NCBI RefSeq assembly: GCF_010731795.1
Contig: NZ_AP022591.1
Span: 4,960,001-5,024,000, forward strand
Length of the DNA stretch: 64,000 nucleotides
Reading direction: 5' to 3'
Origin: Mycolicibacterium celeriflavum
Lineage (GTDB): Bacteria; Actinomycetota; Actinomycetes; Mycobacteriales; Mycobacteriaceae
Shown here: positions 18,279 to 26,829 of the stretch, piece after piece
Position numbering within the stretch: position 1 is the first letter of the stretch
Layout of the letters: each line of letters starts with the position of its first letter
Notes under the pieces: generated by a model
Databases searched by the model: none
Told to the model about the DNA's origin: nothing
Seen by the model: the letters and a program-made list of their open reading frames with translations, nothing else
Translations under genes and position numbers: made by a program

Positions 18279-19093
18279 TTCTGAGGCAGAACAGTATTGA
18301 CGAGTTCATCGAGGGCACGGATGACGTCGTGATCGTCGGACAGCACCTCGACGACGGCCGCGTGGACGGCGCTGCGTAGGTTGAGCCCCTCGGCCGCGAG
18401 TCCGCCGGCGAGGATCAGCATGCGGGTGGAGGACACTTCGCGCAGCGGTGAGCCATCCAGATTTCGGATGGCGTAGGCGAGCTTCACCAACGCCCGCGCG
18501 GTCTCGGTGTCGATTCCCGCTTCGAACGCCACCACCTCCGTCTCCACCTCGGGGGATGGGTAGCCGAGCTCGATGGCGATGAACCGCTGGCGTGTCGACT
18601 CCTTGAGGTTCTTCAACACGCTCTGGTATCCGGGGTTATAGGAAATCACCAGCTGGAATCCGGGCGCCGCCTGCAGCGTCGTGCCGAGCCGGTCGACGGG
18701 CAGCTCACGGCGGTGATCGGCGAGCGGATGGATGACCACCGTGGTGTCCTGGCGCGCCTCGACCACCTCGTCCAGATAGAAGATGGCGCCCTCGCGCACC
18801 GCGCGGGTCAGCGGCCCGTCCACCCAGACCGTTTCACCGCCCTTCAGCAGAAATCGGCCGACCAGGTCCGCCGACGTCATGTCCTCGTGGCCGGCAACGG
18901 TGATCAGATCGCGGCCCAGCGCATGCGCCATCGCTTCCACGAATCGTGTTTTCCCGCAACCGGTAGGACCCTTCAACAGCACCGGCAACCCTCGGCGGGC
19001 CGCCGCGCGGAAGACCTCCACCTCGTCGCCGATCGGACGGTAGAACGGCGCGTTCGAAACGGGGGTGACGACCGCAGAAGTACTGTTCAGCAT
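18275..19093 (-). CDS. MoxR-family AAA+ ATPase, CbbQ/NirQ/NorQ type
   Basis: The product is 272 residues, a normal length for the NorQ/CbbQ subgroup. It has Walker A GPTGCGKT at 42-49, Walker B IFYLDE at 104-109 and sensor-1 Asn about 153 in ISYNPGYQ. The last third matches the CbbQ C-terminal region (SSTRMLILAGGLAAEGL). Its ATG directly follows the stop of the AveC-family gene with no intervening base, and its stop overlaps the VWA start. The three genes therefore form a tightly coupled unit. Confidence 0.93.
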   Translation of the reverse strand: MLNSTSAVVTPVSNAPFYRPIGDEVEVFRAAARRGLPVLLKGPTGCGKTRFVEAMAHALGRDLITVAGHEDMTSADLVGRFLLKGGETVWVDGPLTRAVREGAIFYLDEVVEARQDTTVVIHPLADHRRELPVDRLGTTLQAAPGFQLVISYNPGYQSVLKNLKESTRQRFIAIELGYPSPEVETEVVAFEAGIDTETARALVKLAYAIRNLDGSPLREVSSTRMLILAGGLAAEGLNLRSAVHAAVVEVLSDDHDVIRALDELVNTVLPQK

Positions 19094-20257
19094 TTATTCT
19101 CCTCGCTCGAGCGGAACGTTTTTCGGAAGCTCGACGCCCTCGGGCAGGACAAGCTCACCGTCGTGGTTGATGTAGCCCGAATTCGTCAGCGGCATCGGTA
19201 GCGCAGGATCGGGGCACGGTCGATCGGTGTCTTCACCACAGATGCCCATCAGGAAGTACGACCGCTTCAGGATGTCCTCCGGCCAGGGATCCTGATGCAT
19301 GGCGAAGAACTGTGCCGGAATGTTGTAGAACACGAAGAAGAAGGCGCTGCACGCCGCGAAGATCGCGAGGAAACGGGTGAGCTGCTGTCTGACGAAACCG
19401 CCTCGCACACGGTCGAGTCCACGCTCGACGAAGGTCCGGCCACGGTCGTCGGTGAAGTAGCGCAAGCAGCAGAGGCCCGCCTGGACGCCGCCCCACATGA
19501 GGCCTTCATAGAGCGGCCACTGGTAGTAGGTGCCGGCATTGACCGACAACGCCTGAATGGCGCCGGGGTAGGTGAACAGCCCCATCGGCATGAGGAACAG
19601 GCCCTCGATGACGAAATCGAACAAGAAGGTCCAGGCGATCACCACGCCGATCAGCCCGAAGGTGTTGATGTTGGGAAACCGCTTCTTGGCCAGGCGCATG
19701 ACCGCGCAGCCGAGCATGGTGCACAGCAGGACGAAGAAGTAACCCGGCGCGTTCATCAGGATGGGTTCGGCCATCATGGCGCCCGGTTCCCCGTAGGACA
19801 CCCAACCCGGAATGTCCTGGACCCAGGAACCCATGTTCCACATCCAGGTGTTGTAGGTGCTCCAGGTGTTGAAGTAGTTCAGCAGCGGATCCTGGAACCA
19901 CAGCAGGCCGCAGGACACGAACAGCATGCCGTCAAGGGTGATTCGCCGCTCCCGACGCCACGGCCGAATGAGGAACCACCAGATGGCAATTGGCAGGCCG
20001 ATGACGATCACGGCGGTCCAGGTGAACAGGATCGCCTTCATGAACGTCGGTGGATCGGTCGGTCCGGCGGGAACTCGCTCGAAGTTGGGACCGGTGATCC
20101 ACTTGCCCCACACGAACAGCTGGAAGGCGAGAATCACACCACCGACGGCGGCCCAGATTTTCACCGCGGGGATCTTGGACTGGGGCTGCGCACCGAGCGA
20201 CGCCTCGCTCAGCGATTCGGTGAGAACGGGTTTGCTTCTACTTGAAAGATCGCTCAC
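19094..20257 (-). CDS. AveC-family integral membrane protein (copy 1)
   Basis: This 387-residue multi-pass membrane protein has hydrophobic segments at about 30-48, 72-95 and several more to about residue 320, and a soluble tail with paired cysteines (GICGEDTDRPCPDP). The pattern ITLDGMLFVSCGLLWFQDPLLNY and the TYYQWPLYEG motif match mycobacterial proteins annotated as spirocyclase AveC family. Streptomyces AveC is a spirocyclase/dehydratase of avermectin assembly, but the reaction in mycobacteria is unknown. It is divergent from a TetR gene and leads an operon with a MoxR ATPase and a VWA protein. A paralogue lies at 20992-22158. Confidence 0.78.
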   Translation of the reverse strand: MSDLSSRSKPVLTESLSEASLGAQPQSKIPAVKIWAAVGGVILAFQLFVWGKWITGPNFERVPAGPTDPPTFMKAILFTWTAVIVIGLPIAIWWFLIRPWRRERRITLDGMLFVSCGLLWFQDPLLNYFNTWSTYNTWMWNMGSWVQDIPGWVSYGEPGAMMAEPILMNAPGYFFVLLCTMLGCAVMRLAKKRFPNINTFGLIGVVIAWTFLFDFVIEGLFLMPMGLFTYPGAIQALSVNAGTYYQWPLYEGLMWGGVQAGLCCLRYFTDDRGRTFVERGLDRVRGGFVRQQLTRFLAIFAACSAFFFVFYNIPAQFFAMHQDPWPEDILKRSYFLMGICGEDTDRPCPDPALPMPLTNSGYINHDGELVLPEGVELPKNVPLERGE

Positions 20258-20333
20258 CGCACCGTCTCCTCTGCTTCTGTCGATCGCATGGACCTCAGAG
20301 CTCCCTCCGCAAGTGGCCGATGCGCCGAAAATA

Positions 20334-20347
20334 TACCAGCCGGTATC
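20334..20347. promoter_or_regulatory. TetR-type operator, ATACCAGCCGGTAT
   Basis: ATACC and GGTAT form a 5-bp inverted repeat with a 4-base centre, 40 bases before TetR copy 1 and 77 bases from the AveC copy 1 start. An almost identical site (one base different in the 14-mer, both followed by CT) occurs at 22192-22205 in the equivalent promoter of the second TetR-AveC pair. Conservation between two otherwise different intergenic regions supports function. Confidence 0.7.
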
Positions 20348-20387
20348 TGAATGACCAAGCAGTCAAAACCTGTGGCAAGATGGCCGC

Positions 20388-20990
20388 ATGGTTGAGCCCT
20401 GGACCCGGGAGCGGCGCCTAGAGCGCACGCGCTCGTTGCTGCTGGACGCCGCAGAGCAGGTGTTCGCCGAAAAGGGTTTCGTTCCAGCGACGCTCGATGA
20501 CATCGCCAAGGCGGCCGGATACTCCAAAGGCGCCATCTACAAGTACTTCGCCACCAAGGAAGACCTCTTCCTGGCCGCCAGCGACCGGTACTGGCGTCGA
20601 TACTTCGACAATTTCGCCGAGATCATGTCGTCGTCGGAGCAGATCGGGGCGCACGAACTCGAGGAGATCGCCGCGCGCTGGCGCCAACTGAGTCGTGATC
20701 GCGGCGCCGAGCATGCGGCACTGGGTCTCGAGTTCAACCTCTACCTGCTGCGCAACCCGGAGGCGCGAGAACGCGTGGCGGCCAAGCGATCAGAGGTTGT
20801 CGAGCAACTCACCCGCTACATCGTCGAGGGCATCGACAGTCTCGGCGCGACCCTGTTGATCCCTGCGACGACGTTCGCACACATCATCATCGCCACGACG
20901 GACGCCATCGAGTTGGGCAGTCACCTCGATGACATCGATCTCTACCAGCACATGGTCGAGATGTACGTGTCCGCCGTGAAGATGCCCTGA
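20388..20990 (+). CDS. TetR-family regulator paired with AveC copy 1
   Basis: This 200-residue TetR protein has a helix-turn-helix around TLDDIAKAAGYSKGAIYKYF. It is closely similar to the TetR at 22251 over its whole length, and both begin MVE-WTRERRLE. It is divergent from AveC copy 1 and ends one base before the convergent AveC copy 2 stop. Together with the shared operator, this indicates a duplicated TetR-AveC regulatory pair. Cross-regulation between copies is likely because the recognition helices differ by few residues. Confidence 0.92.
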   Translation: MVEPWTRERRLERTRSLLLDAAEQVFAEKGFVPATLDDIAKAAGYSKGAIYKYFATKEDLFLAASDRYWRRYFDNFAEIMSSSEQIGAHELEEIAARWRQLSRDRGAEHAALGLEFNLYLLRNPEARERVAAKRSEVVEQLTRYIVEGIDSLGATLLIPATTFAHIIIATTDAIELGSHLDDIDLYQHMVEMYVSAVKMP

Positions 20991-20991
20991 C

Positions 20992-22158
20992 TCATTCCCC
21001 TCGTTCGAAGGGGACGGTCGGCGGAATCTGCTTGCCCTCGGGGAGAACGAGTTCGCCGTCGGTGTTGATAAAGCCGGACTCTCGTGTCGGGAACGGCAGC
21101 ATCGGATTGGGACATGGCACATCGGAGCCCTCGCCGCAGAGGCCGTTCATGAAGTAGGAACGCTTTTGGGTGTCCTCGGGCCAGGGGTCAGGGTGCAAGG
21201 CGAAGAATTGGATCGGAAGGTTGAAGAAGAAGAAAAAGCATGCGCTGATCGCGGCGAAAATCGCGAGAAAGCGGGTCAGTTGTTGCGCGACGAATCCGCC
21301 TCGCACATTGTCCAATCCGCGCTCGACAATGGTGCGGCCACGGTCGTCGGTGAAGAAGCGCAGGCAGCACATGGCCGTCTGGACGCCAGCCCACATCATT
21401 CCCTCATAAACAGGCCACTGGTAGTAGGTGCCGGCGTTGAATGACAGCGACTGGATTGCACCGGGATAGGAGTACAGCCCGGTCGGTAGCAGGATCAGGC
21501 CCTCCATGACGAAGTCGAGGACGAAGGCCGCCGCGTAGGTGACGAGGATCAGCCGCAGATTGCTGATGTTCGGCCAGCGGTTTTTGATCTTGCGCATGAC
21601 CCAGCATCCGAGGATGGTCAGCATGAGAACACCAGCGGCGTAACCCGGTGAGTTCGTGAAAATAGGTTCCGGCACCATCCGGCCCGGCTCGTCGGGTGAG
21701 ACCCATCCGGGCACGTACGGTGTCCACGCGCCGAAGTTCGGCAGCCAACTGTTGTAGGTGCACCAGGTGTTGATGTAGTTCAGGAACGGATCCTGGAAGA
21801 ACATGAGTCCCATGGAAACCAGGAGGATGCCGTCGAGGGTGATTCTGCGTTCGCGCACCCAAGGCCGGATGATGAACCACCACACCGCGATCGGGAAACC
21901 CACGCAGACGACGACCATATTCAAGATGAGCGGGATCTTCATGTACAGCGGCGGGTCGGAGGGGCCGCCGGGAACCCGTTCGAAATATGGCCCGGTGATC
22001 CACCTGGTCCACACGTACAACTGCAGGAGCAGGATCGCGCCGCCGAATACCGCCCAGATCTTGACGGCATTGCTCCGCGGTTGGGTTGAGGTTCCGATGT
22101 CGGCGACCTTTGCGGCCGACTCGGTGACCGCGGGCTTCTTGTCCGACAGATCGCTCAT
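20992..22158 (-). CDS. AveC-family integral membrane protein (copy 2)
   Basis: This 388-residue protein is a paralogue of copy 1 with the same layout: short cytosolic N-terminus, several membrane helices, the TYYQWPVYEGMMWAGVQ motif and a Cys-containing tail (GLCGEGSDVPCPNP). Copy 2 lacks a downstream MoxR/VWA pair and stands alone between two TetR genes. If the chaperone pair is needed, it would have to be supplied by the copy 1 operon. The reaction is unknown. Confidence 0.77.
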   Translation of the reverse strand: MSDLSDKKPAVTESAAKVADIGTSTQPRSNAVKIWAVFGGAILLLQLYVWTRWITGPYFERVPGGPSDPPLYMKIPLILNMVVVCVGFPIAVWWFIIRPWVRERRITLDGILLVSMGLMFFQDPFLNYINTWCTYNSWLPNFGAWTPYVPGWVSPDEPGRMVPEPIFTNSPGYAAGVLMLTILGCWVMRKIKNRWPNISNLRLILVTYAAAFVLDFVMEGLILLPTGLYSYPGAIQSLSFNAGTYYQWPVYEGMMWAGVQTAMCCLRFFTDDRGRTIVERGLDNVRGGFVAQQLTRFLAIFAAISACFFFFFNLPIQFFALHPDPWPEDTQKRSYFMNGLCGEGSDVPCPNPMLPFPTRESGFINTDGELVLPEGKQIPPTVPFERGE

Positions 22159-22191
22159 GACGCCTCCTTGGGGTCTGCGCTCGTCGAGAAG

Positions 22192-22205
22192 ATACCAGCC
22201 AGTAT
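22192..22205. promoter_or_regulatory. TetR-type operator, ATACCAGCCAGTAT
   Basis: This second copy of the ATACCAGCC motif lies within GATACCAGCCAGTATC (22191-22206), whose outer arms GATAC/GTATC are perfect. It lies 45 bases before TetR copy 2 and 33 bases from the AveC copy 2 start, the arrangement expected for autorepression and control of the divergent gene. Confidence 0.7.
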
Positions 22206-22250
22206 CTCAGTAGCCAATAAGATTCTCAGATCCTGTGGCACACTTTTTTC

Positions 22251-22853
22251 ATGGTGGAGCGCTGGACGCGGGAACGACGCCTTGAGTACACGCGTTCGCT
22301 GCTGCTGGACGCCGCCGAGCAGGTGTTCGCCGAAAAGGGTTTCATGCCTGCGACTCTTGACGACATCGCGCACGCCGCGGGCTACACCAAAGGCGCCATC
22401 TACAAACACTTCGCCACGAAGGAGGATCTCTTCCTGGCCGTGAGCGACCGGTACTGGCGCCGCTATTTCGACAATTTCGCCGACGTGATGGCGTCGGCGC
22501 AGCAGATCGGGTCACGCGAGCTCGACGAGATCGCCGCCCGCTGGCGCCAACTCAGCCGCGATCGCGGTGCCGAGCACGCCGCGCTGGGGCACGAGTTTTC
22601 GCTCTACCTCCTGCGCAACCCCGACGTCCGCGAGCGGGTGGCTGAGAAGAGATCGGAGGTCGTCGAGGCGCTCGCGACGTTCATCGTCGAGGGCATCGAC
22701 AGGCTCGGTGGAACATTGCTGATTCCGCCGTTGACTTTTGCGCAGGTGCTCGTGGCGACCAGTGACTCGGTGGTGCTTGGCAGCGAACTCGACGACGTCG
22801 ATCTCTACCGGCCGGTCGTCGAGATGTACGTGTCGGCGATCAAGTTGCCGTGA
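22251..22853 (+). CDS. TetR-family regulator paired with AveC copy 2
   Basis: The product is 200 residues, near-identical in architecture to the TetR at 20388, with helix-turn-helix TLDDIAHAAGYTKGAIYKHF. Most differences lie in the C-terminal ligand domain, as expected if the two regulators sense related compounds. Its last 14 bases overlap the convergent membrane-protein gene. The start is ATG 22251; an alternative overlapping reading from 22168 is a shadow. Confidence 0.92.
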   Translation: MVERWTRERRLEYTRSLLLDAAEQVFAEKGFMPATLDDIAHAAGYTKGAIYKHFATKEDLFLAVSDRYWRRYFDNFADVMASAQQIGSRELDEIAARWRQLSRDRGAEHAALGHEFSLYLLRNPDVRERVAEKRSEVVEALATFIVEGIDRLGGTLLIPPLTFAQVLVATSDSVVLGSELDDVDLYRPVVEMYVSAIKLP

Positions 22854-23616
22854 GCCTGCCCGCCCGTCGCGTCAGGTAGTCGATCTGCAGGTAGATCGAA
22901 TAGAGGACCAGTGGAGGCAACACGATGAACGGGATGTTCTCGGCGATGAACTTGAAGCCCAGACCGTAAGCGCCCTGGCCGATGTTGTCGAAGCCGGCGC
23001 CCACTTCGGCCAGGAAGTACACCGCCGTGCTGCTCATCAACACGGCGCAGCCGGTGAAAGCACCCCAGAGGCAACGGATTCGCGACTCCGGGGGCAGGTC
23101 GGTCTTGAGCAGCCGGGTCCACATGACGAACACGAAGACACCGGTGGTCACGCCGACCACCTCGAGCGCGAAGATCCACGGGTTGCCGCTGACGTAGCGG
23201 GTGTCGGCCAGCGCATACTGCCACCAGAGCCACTTCCAGCCGGGGTCCGTCGTGGGCGTCCACCAGCCGAGCGGGTGGCCGATTAGAAACATCAGCTCGT
23301 AGCCGATCTGGCTGCACGCGGTGTAGGGCAGATAGAACAGCGTGAGCTCTGCTGCCTTGTCGAGCCGACTGCGGTTCTCGCCGGGCGCATCCCACAGGAT
23401 GACGATGGGCACCAGAATCACCGGTATCCCGAAGAGCAGGTTGGCGACGACGTCGGAGGTGAAGTCGGGAGTGACGAGTCCGAACTGGACCCCGAACGTC
23501 ATTCCCAGGAACACGACGCCTGTGAGCAGTCCGACCCCGAGGTAAATCCTCCCGCGGTGCGCTGCCACCGGTCGGGCGAAGTTCGGTTCTCGGGTCTGGG
23601 TCAGCGTCATGCTCAC
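22840..23616 (-). CDS. Unknown multi-pass membrane protein
   Basis: The 258-residue product is not recognised. It has about six to seven hydrophobic segments, including IYLGVGLLTGVVFLGMTFG, VVANLLFGIPVILVPIVIL, IFALEVVGVTTGVFVFVM and IPFIVLPPLVLYSIYLQ. Loops contain conserved-looking polar and aromatic residues such as LFYLPYTACSQIGYELMF and GHPLGWWTP. No signal peptide cleavage site is evident. Its start overlaps the aldehyde dehydrogenase stop by four bases, so the two are translated together. The context suggests an enzyme or transporter for a hydrophobic aldehyde or alcohol. Confidence 0.75.
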   Translation of the reverse strand: MSMTLTQTREPNFARPVAAHRGRIYLGVGLLTGVVFLGMTFGVQFGLVTPDFTSDVVANLLFGIPVILVPIVILWDAPGENRSRLDKAAELTLFYLPYTACSQIGYELMFLIGHPLGWWTPTTDPGWKWLWWQYALADTRYVSGNPWIFALEVVGVTTGVFVFVMWTRLLKTDLPPESRIRCLWGAFTGCAVLMSSTAVYFLAEVGAGFDNIGQGAYGLGFKFIAENIPFIVLPPLVLYSIYLQIDYLTRRAGRLTAT

Positions 23617-25094
23617 GCTCCTTTGGCCACCGAGGCTGCAGCCGTATCCGGTTTCGCCGCAACGGAGATCGACTTGGTGTCGGTGTAGCCGTCGATGCCC
23701 TCACGGCCGAGTTCGCGGCCGTATCCGCTGCCCTTGACGCCGCCGAAGGGCGCGAACGGGTCCATCGTGTAACCCTGGTTGACGCCGAAGCTGCCGGTGT
23801 GGATGCGCGCGGCGACGTCAAGGCCGCGTTCGGTGTCCTCGGTGAACACCGACCCCGCCAGCCCGTAGTCGGAGTCGTTGGCGATCGCGACCGCCTCGTC
23901 CTCGTCGGAGTACGGAATGACCGTCAGCACTGGGCCGAAGATCTCCTCGCGGGCGATGCGCATCGAATTCGTCGCGTCGGCGAACAAGGTGGGGCGCACG
24001 TACCAGCCTTTGTCGATGCCGTCGGGCATCGCGGTGCCACCGGTCACCAGGCGCGCGCCCTCGGCCTGCCCGGCATCGATGTAGCCGCGCACCCGTTCCT
24101 GCTGACGTTGGGCCACCAGGGGACCCACCTGCGTGGCGGGTTCGGTCGGATCGCCGACCACCAGCGACGCCATCTCGGCGGCCAGCGCGTCGGTGAATTC
24201 GTCGGCCCGACCGGTAGGCACCAGGACGCGGGTGAGCGCATTGCAGATCTGGCCGCTGTTGCTCAGGCTGGCCGACCGCACACCGGTGGCGACGGTGGCG
24301 GGGTCGGCATCGTCGAGCACGATCGCGGCCGACTTGCCGCCGAGTTCGAGGCTGACACGCTTCAGGTCGGCTGCGCATGCCGCGGCGACCGCGCGGCCCG
24401 CGGCGGTAGAGCCGGTGAACGAAACCTTGTCCACGCCAGGATGCTTCACCAGGTACTCACCGACCGAACCGTCGCCCGGCAGCACGCTCACCACGCCGGG
24501 TGGCAGATCCGACTCGGCGATCATCTCGGCCAACAGCAACGCATTGAGCGGTGACTCCGGCGCCGGCTTGAGCACCACGCTGCAGCCGGCGAGCAGCGCG
24601 GGGATCAGCTTCGTGACGATCAGGAACTGCGGCATGTTCCACGGCACGACCGCGGCGACGACGCCGACCGGTTCACGGCGGATGTGGATGTCCGCGCCGT
24701 ACATTCCCGCGCGTACCTCACGCCACGGATACGCTCCGGCCAGATCGCAGAACGCGGTCATCATCATCGCGGGTAACCCGACCTGTGCCCGCTGCGCGAA
24801 GCTGATCGGCGCACCGATCTCCGAGGTGATCAGCTCGGCCATCTCGGCGCGACGCTCGCCGTAGAGAGCGGCCAGTCCCCGCACGGCGGCGATGCGCTCG
24901 GCGGGCTGCAGTCGCGGCCACGGACCGGAGTCGAGTGCCGACCGCGCGGCCGCCACCGCGTTGTCGACATCGTCTTGACCCGCGGCAGCCACCTTCGCGA
25001 GAGGTTCCTCGGTGTGCGGGGCGACGACTTCGATGCGCTGTCCGGTGCTGGCCTGCAACCACCTGCCACCGATGAACAGCTCATTCGAATGCAC
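23613..25094 (-). CDS. Aldehyde dehydrogenase family protein
   Basis: The product is 493 residues, with PWN at 151-153, Lys176, catalytic Glu250 in SLELGGKSA and nucleophile Cys284 in NSGQICNA. GTG 25094 is chosen because of an upstream GAAGGGAG site and because the protein begins HSNELFIGGRWL as is usual. It should oxidise an aldehyde with NAD(P). It is divergent from the first Rieske oxygenase operon; the shared intergenic region contains the 18-bp motif also found at 28601. Confidence 0.93.
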   Translation of the reverse strand: MHSNELFIGGRWLQASTGQRIEVVAPHTEEPLAKVAAAGQDDVDNAVAAARSALDSGPWPRLQPAERIAAVRGLAALYGERRAEMAELITSEIGAPISFAQRAQVGLPAMMMTAFCDLAGAYPWREVRAGMYGADIHIRREPVGVVAAVVPWNMPQFLIVTKLIPALLAGCSVVLKPAPESPLNALLLAEMIAESDLPPGVVSVLPGDGSVGEYLVKHPGVDKVSFTGSTAAGRAVAAACAADLKRVSLELGGKSAAIVLDDADPATVATGVRSASLSNSGQICNALTRVLVPTGRADEFTDALAAEMASLVVGDPTEPATQVGPLVAQRQQERVRGYIDAGQAEGARLVTGGTAMPDGIDKGWYVRPTLFADATNSMRIAREEIFGPVLTVIPYSDEDEAVAIANDSDYGLAGSVFTEDTERGLDVAARIHTGSFGVNQGYTMDPFAPFGGVKGSGYGRELGREGIDGYTDTKSISVAAKPDTAAASVAKGA

Positions 25095-25130
25095 CTGTCC
25101 GACTCCCTTCGGCAACGACTCACGGAGCAA

Positions 25131-25148
25131 TATCAACTACTTGTGATT
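25131..25148 (-). promoter_or_regulatory. CAAGTACTTG-type operator between aldehyde dehydrogenase and Rieske operons
   Basis: Read on the minus strand, the site is AATCACAAGTAGTTGATA, matching the site at 28601-28618 in 17 of 18 bases. It lies 36 bases from the aldehyde dehydrogenase start and 72 bases from the Rieske start, so one bound regulator could control both divergent units. Confidence 0.65.
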
Positions 25149-25220
25149 GCCCGCTTCAGCATATATCGTCGATTTATCAGGCTCCCGCCGAATGCCGAAA
25201 AGCAATGACAGGAGAAGCCG

Positions 25221-26486
25221 ATGGCTCGCTTTCCCAAACCCCCGGAAGGCAGTTGGACAGAGCACTACCCGCAGCTGGGAACCGAGCCGGTCTCCTACGA
25301 GGACTCGATCAGCCCCGAGTTCTACGAGATCGAGCGCCAAGCCGTCTTCAAGCGAGCCTGGCTCAATGTCGGTCGCGCCGAGCAGGTTCCACGCAAAGGC
25401 AGCTACTTCACCAAAGAGCTCAAGGTGGTGAACACATCGATCATCGTGGTGCGCACGACCTCGGGCGAGATCAAGGCGTATCACAACGTCTGCCGTCATC
25501 GCGGCAACAAGCTGGTGTGGAATGACATGCCGCTGGAGGAGACCAGCGGTGTGTGCCGGCAGTTCACCTGCAAGTACCACGCATGGCGCTACGACCTCGA
25601 CGGCAACCTGACTTTCGTTCAGCAGGAGGGGGAGTTCTTCGACCTCGACAAGAGCCGCTACGGTCTGGTGCCGGTCCACTGCGACGTGTGGGAAGGCTTC
25701 ATCTTCGTCAACTTCGCCAAGGAGCCCGAGCAGTCGCTGCGGGAGTTCCTCGGTCCGATGATCACCGACCTCGAAGGCTATCCGTTCGACAAGATGACCT
25801 CGCGGTTCTACTACCGGTCGGAAGTGAAAGCCAACTGGAAGCTCTACATGGATGCGTTCCAGGAGTTCTATCACGCGCCGGTACTGCATGCGAACCAGTC
25901 ACCCACCGCATACTCGAAGGCCGCCGCCGAAGCGGGATTCGAGGCGCCGCACTACCGCATCGAGGGGCCGCATCGGTTGGTCAGCACCTCGGGTGTCCGG
26001 GCCTGGGAGTTGGCCGACGAGATGCGCAAGCCGATCGAGGACATCTGCCAGAGCGGCCTGTTCGGACCCTGGGACAAACCGGATCTGGGCGAGATGCCCG
26101 TCGGACTCAACCCGGCCAAGTGCGATCCGTGGGGGCTGGACTCCTTCCAGCTGTTCCCCAATTTCGTGATCCTGTTCTGGGGCCAGGGCTGGTATCTGAC
26201 GTATCACTACTGGCCCACGTCGCACAACACGCATATCTTCGAGGGCACGGTGTACTTCCCTGCGCCGAGGACGCCTCGCGAGCGCATCGCCCAGGAACTC
26301 GCTGCGGTGTCGTTCAAGGAATACGGCCTCCAGGACGCGAATACCCTCGAGGCGACACAGACCATGGTCGAGTCGCGGGTCATCGATGAGTTCCTGCTGT
26401 GCGATCAGGAGGTGCTGATTCGCCACCTGCACAAGGAAACCGCGGCGTGGGTCGAGGACTTCCAGCGCAAGACGGCGGGGGTGTGA
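25221..26486 (+). CDS. Rieske non-heme iron oxygenase, alpha subunit (copy 1)
   Basis: This 421-residue ring-hydroxylating-type oxygenase binds the Rieske [2Fe-2S] cluster through Cys91, His93, Cys117 and His120. The 23 residues between His93 and Cys117 exceed the usual 15-17. Mononuclear iron ligands are likely His218 and His223 in EFYHAPVLH, with Glu215 in place of the usual bridging Asp. No conventional beta subunit gene follows; instead a 113-residue unknown protein starts two bases after the stop. It should hydroxylate a cyclic or aromatic substrate using electrons from a reductase such as the one at 28630. Confidence 0.92.
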   Translation: MARFPKPPEGSWTEHYPQLGTEPVSYEDSISPEFYEIERQAVFKRAWLNVGRAEQVPRKGSYFTKELKVVNTSIIVVRTTSGEIKAYHNVCRHRGNKLVWNDMPLEETSGVCRQFTCKYHAWRYDLDGNLTFVQQEGEFFDLDKSRYGLVPVHCDVWEGFIFVNFAKEPEQSLREFLGPMITDLEGYPFDKMTSRFYYRSEVKANWKLYMDAFQEFYHAPVLHANQSPTAYSKAAAEAGFEAPHYRIEGPHRLVSTSGVRAWELADEMRKPIEDICQSGLFGPWDKPDLGEMPVGLNPAKCDPWGLDSFQLFPNFVILFWGQGWYLTYHYWPTSHNTHIFEGTVYFPAPRTPRERIAQELAAVSFKEYGLQDANTLEATQTMVESRVIDEFLLCDQEVLIRHLHKETAAWVEDFQRKTAGV

Positions 26487-26487
26487 C

Positions 26488-26829
26488 ATGACCACGGCGA
26501 CCACGACGAAACTTCCGCCCGAATTCGCTGACCTGGAACGCTTTTCCGACTGGTGTCTGCCGACCGAGGCGGAGCGCTACGCCAAGCGGTTGGCCAGCAC
26601 CATGCAGGAGTTGCAGGCTTTCTATGACGCCGTCACCGCGCGAGCTGAGGAGGCCATCGCCTACTGCGACAAGTTCTCGCTTGACGACCTGCCCGAGGAC
26701 GTGCTCAACCTGATGCATCTCCTGTATTCCATGATCCAAGCGTCGTTCCCGGTCGAGTGCTGGAAGCAACCGAAGGTGCCCGATTCGGGCGCCACGACGC
26801 TGGACTGCGTGTCCGAACCCGTTCCGTGA
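26488..26829 (+). CDS. Small unknown partner of Rieske oxygenase (copy 1)
   Basis: The 113-residue, mostly helical protein is of no family I recognise. It is directly coupled to Rieske copy 1. A paralogue follows Rieske copy 2 at 31711. The strongest conserved block is YCDKFxLDDxPxDxLNLxHLxYSMI, preceded by WCLxTExER and FYDA. No metal motif, signal peptide or membrane helix is seen. Co-duplication with the oxygenase argues for a structural subunit or assembly factor. It is too short and wrongly patterned to be a normal NTF2-fold beta subunit. Confidence 0.85.
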   Translation: MTTATTTKLPPEFADLERFSDWCLPTEAERYAKRLASTMQELQAFYDAVTARAEEAIAYCDKFSLDDLPEDVLNLMHLLYSMIQASFPVECWKQPKVPDSGATTLDCVSEPVP

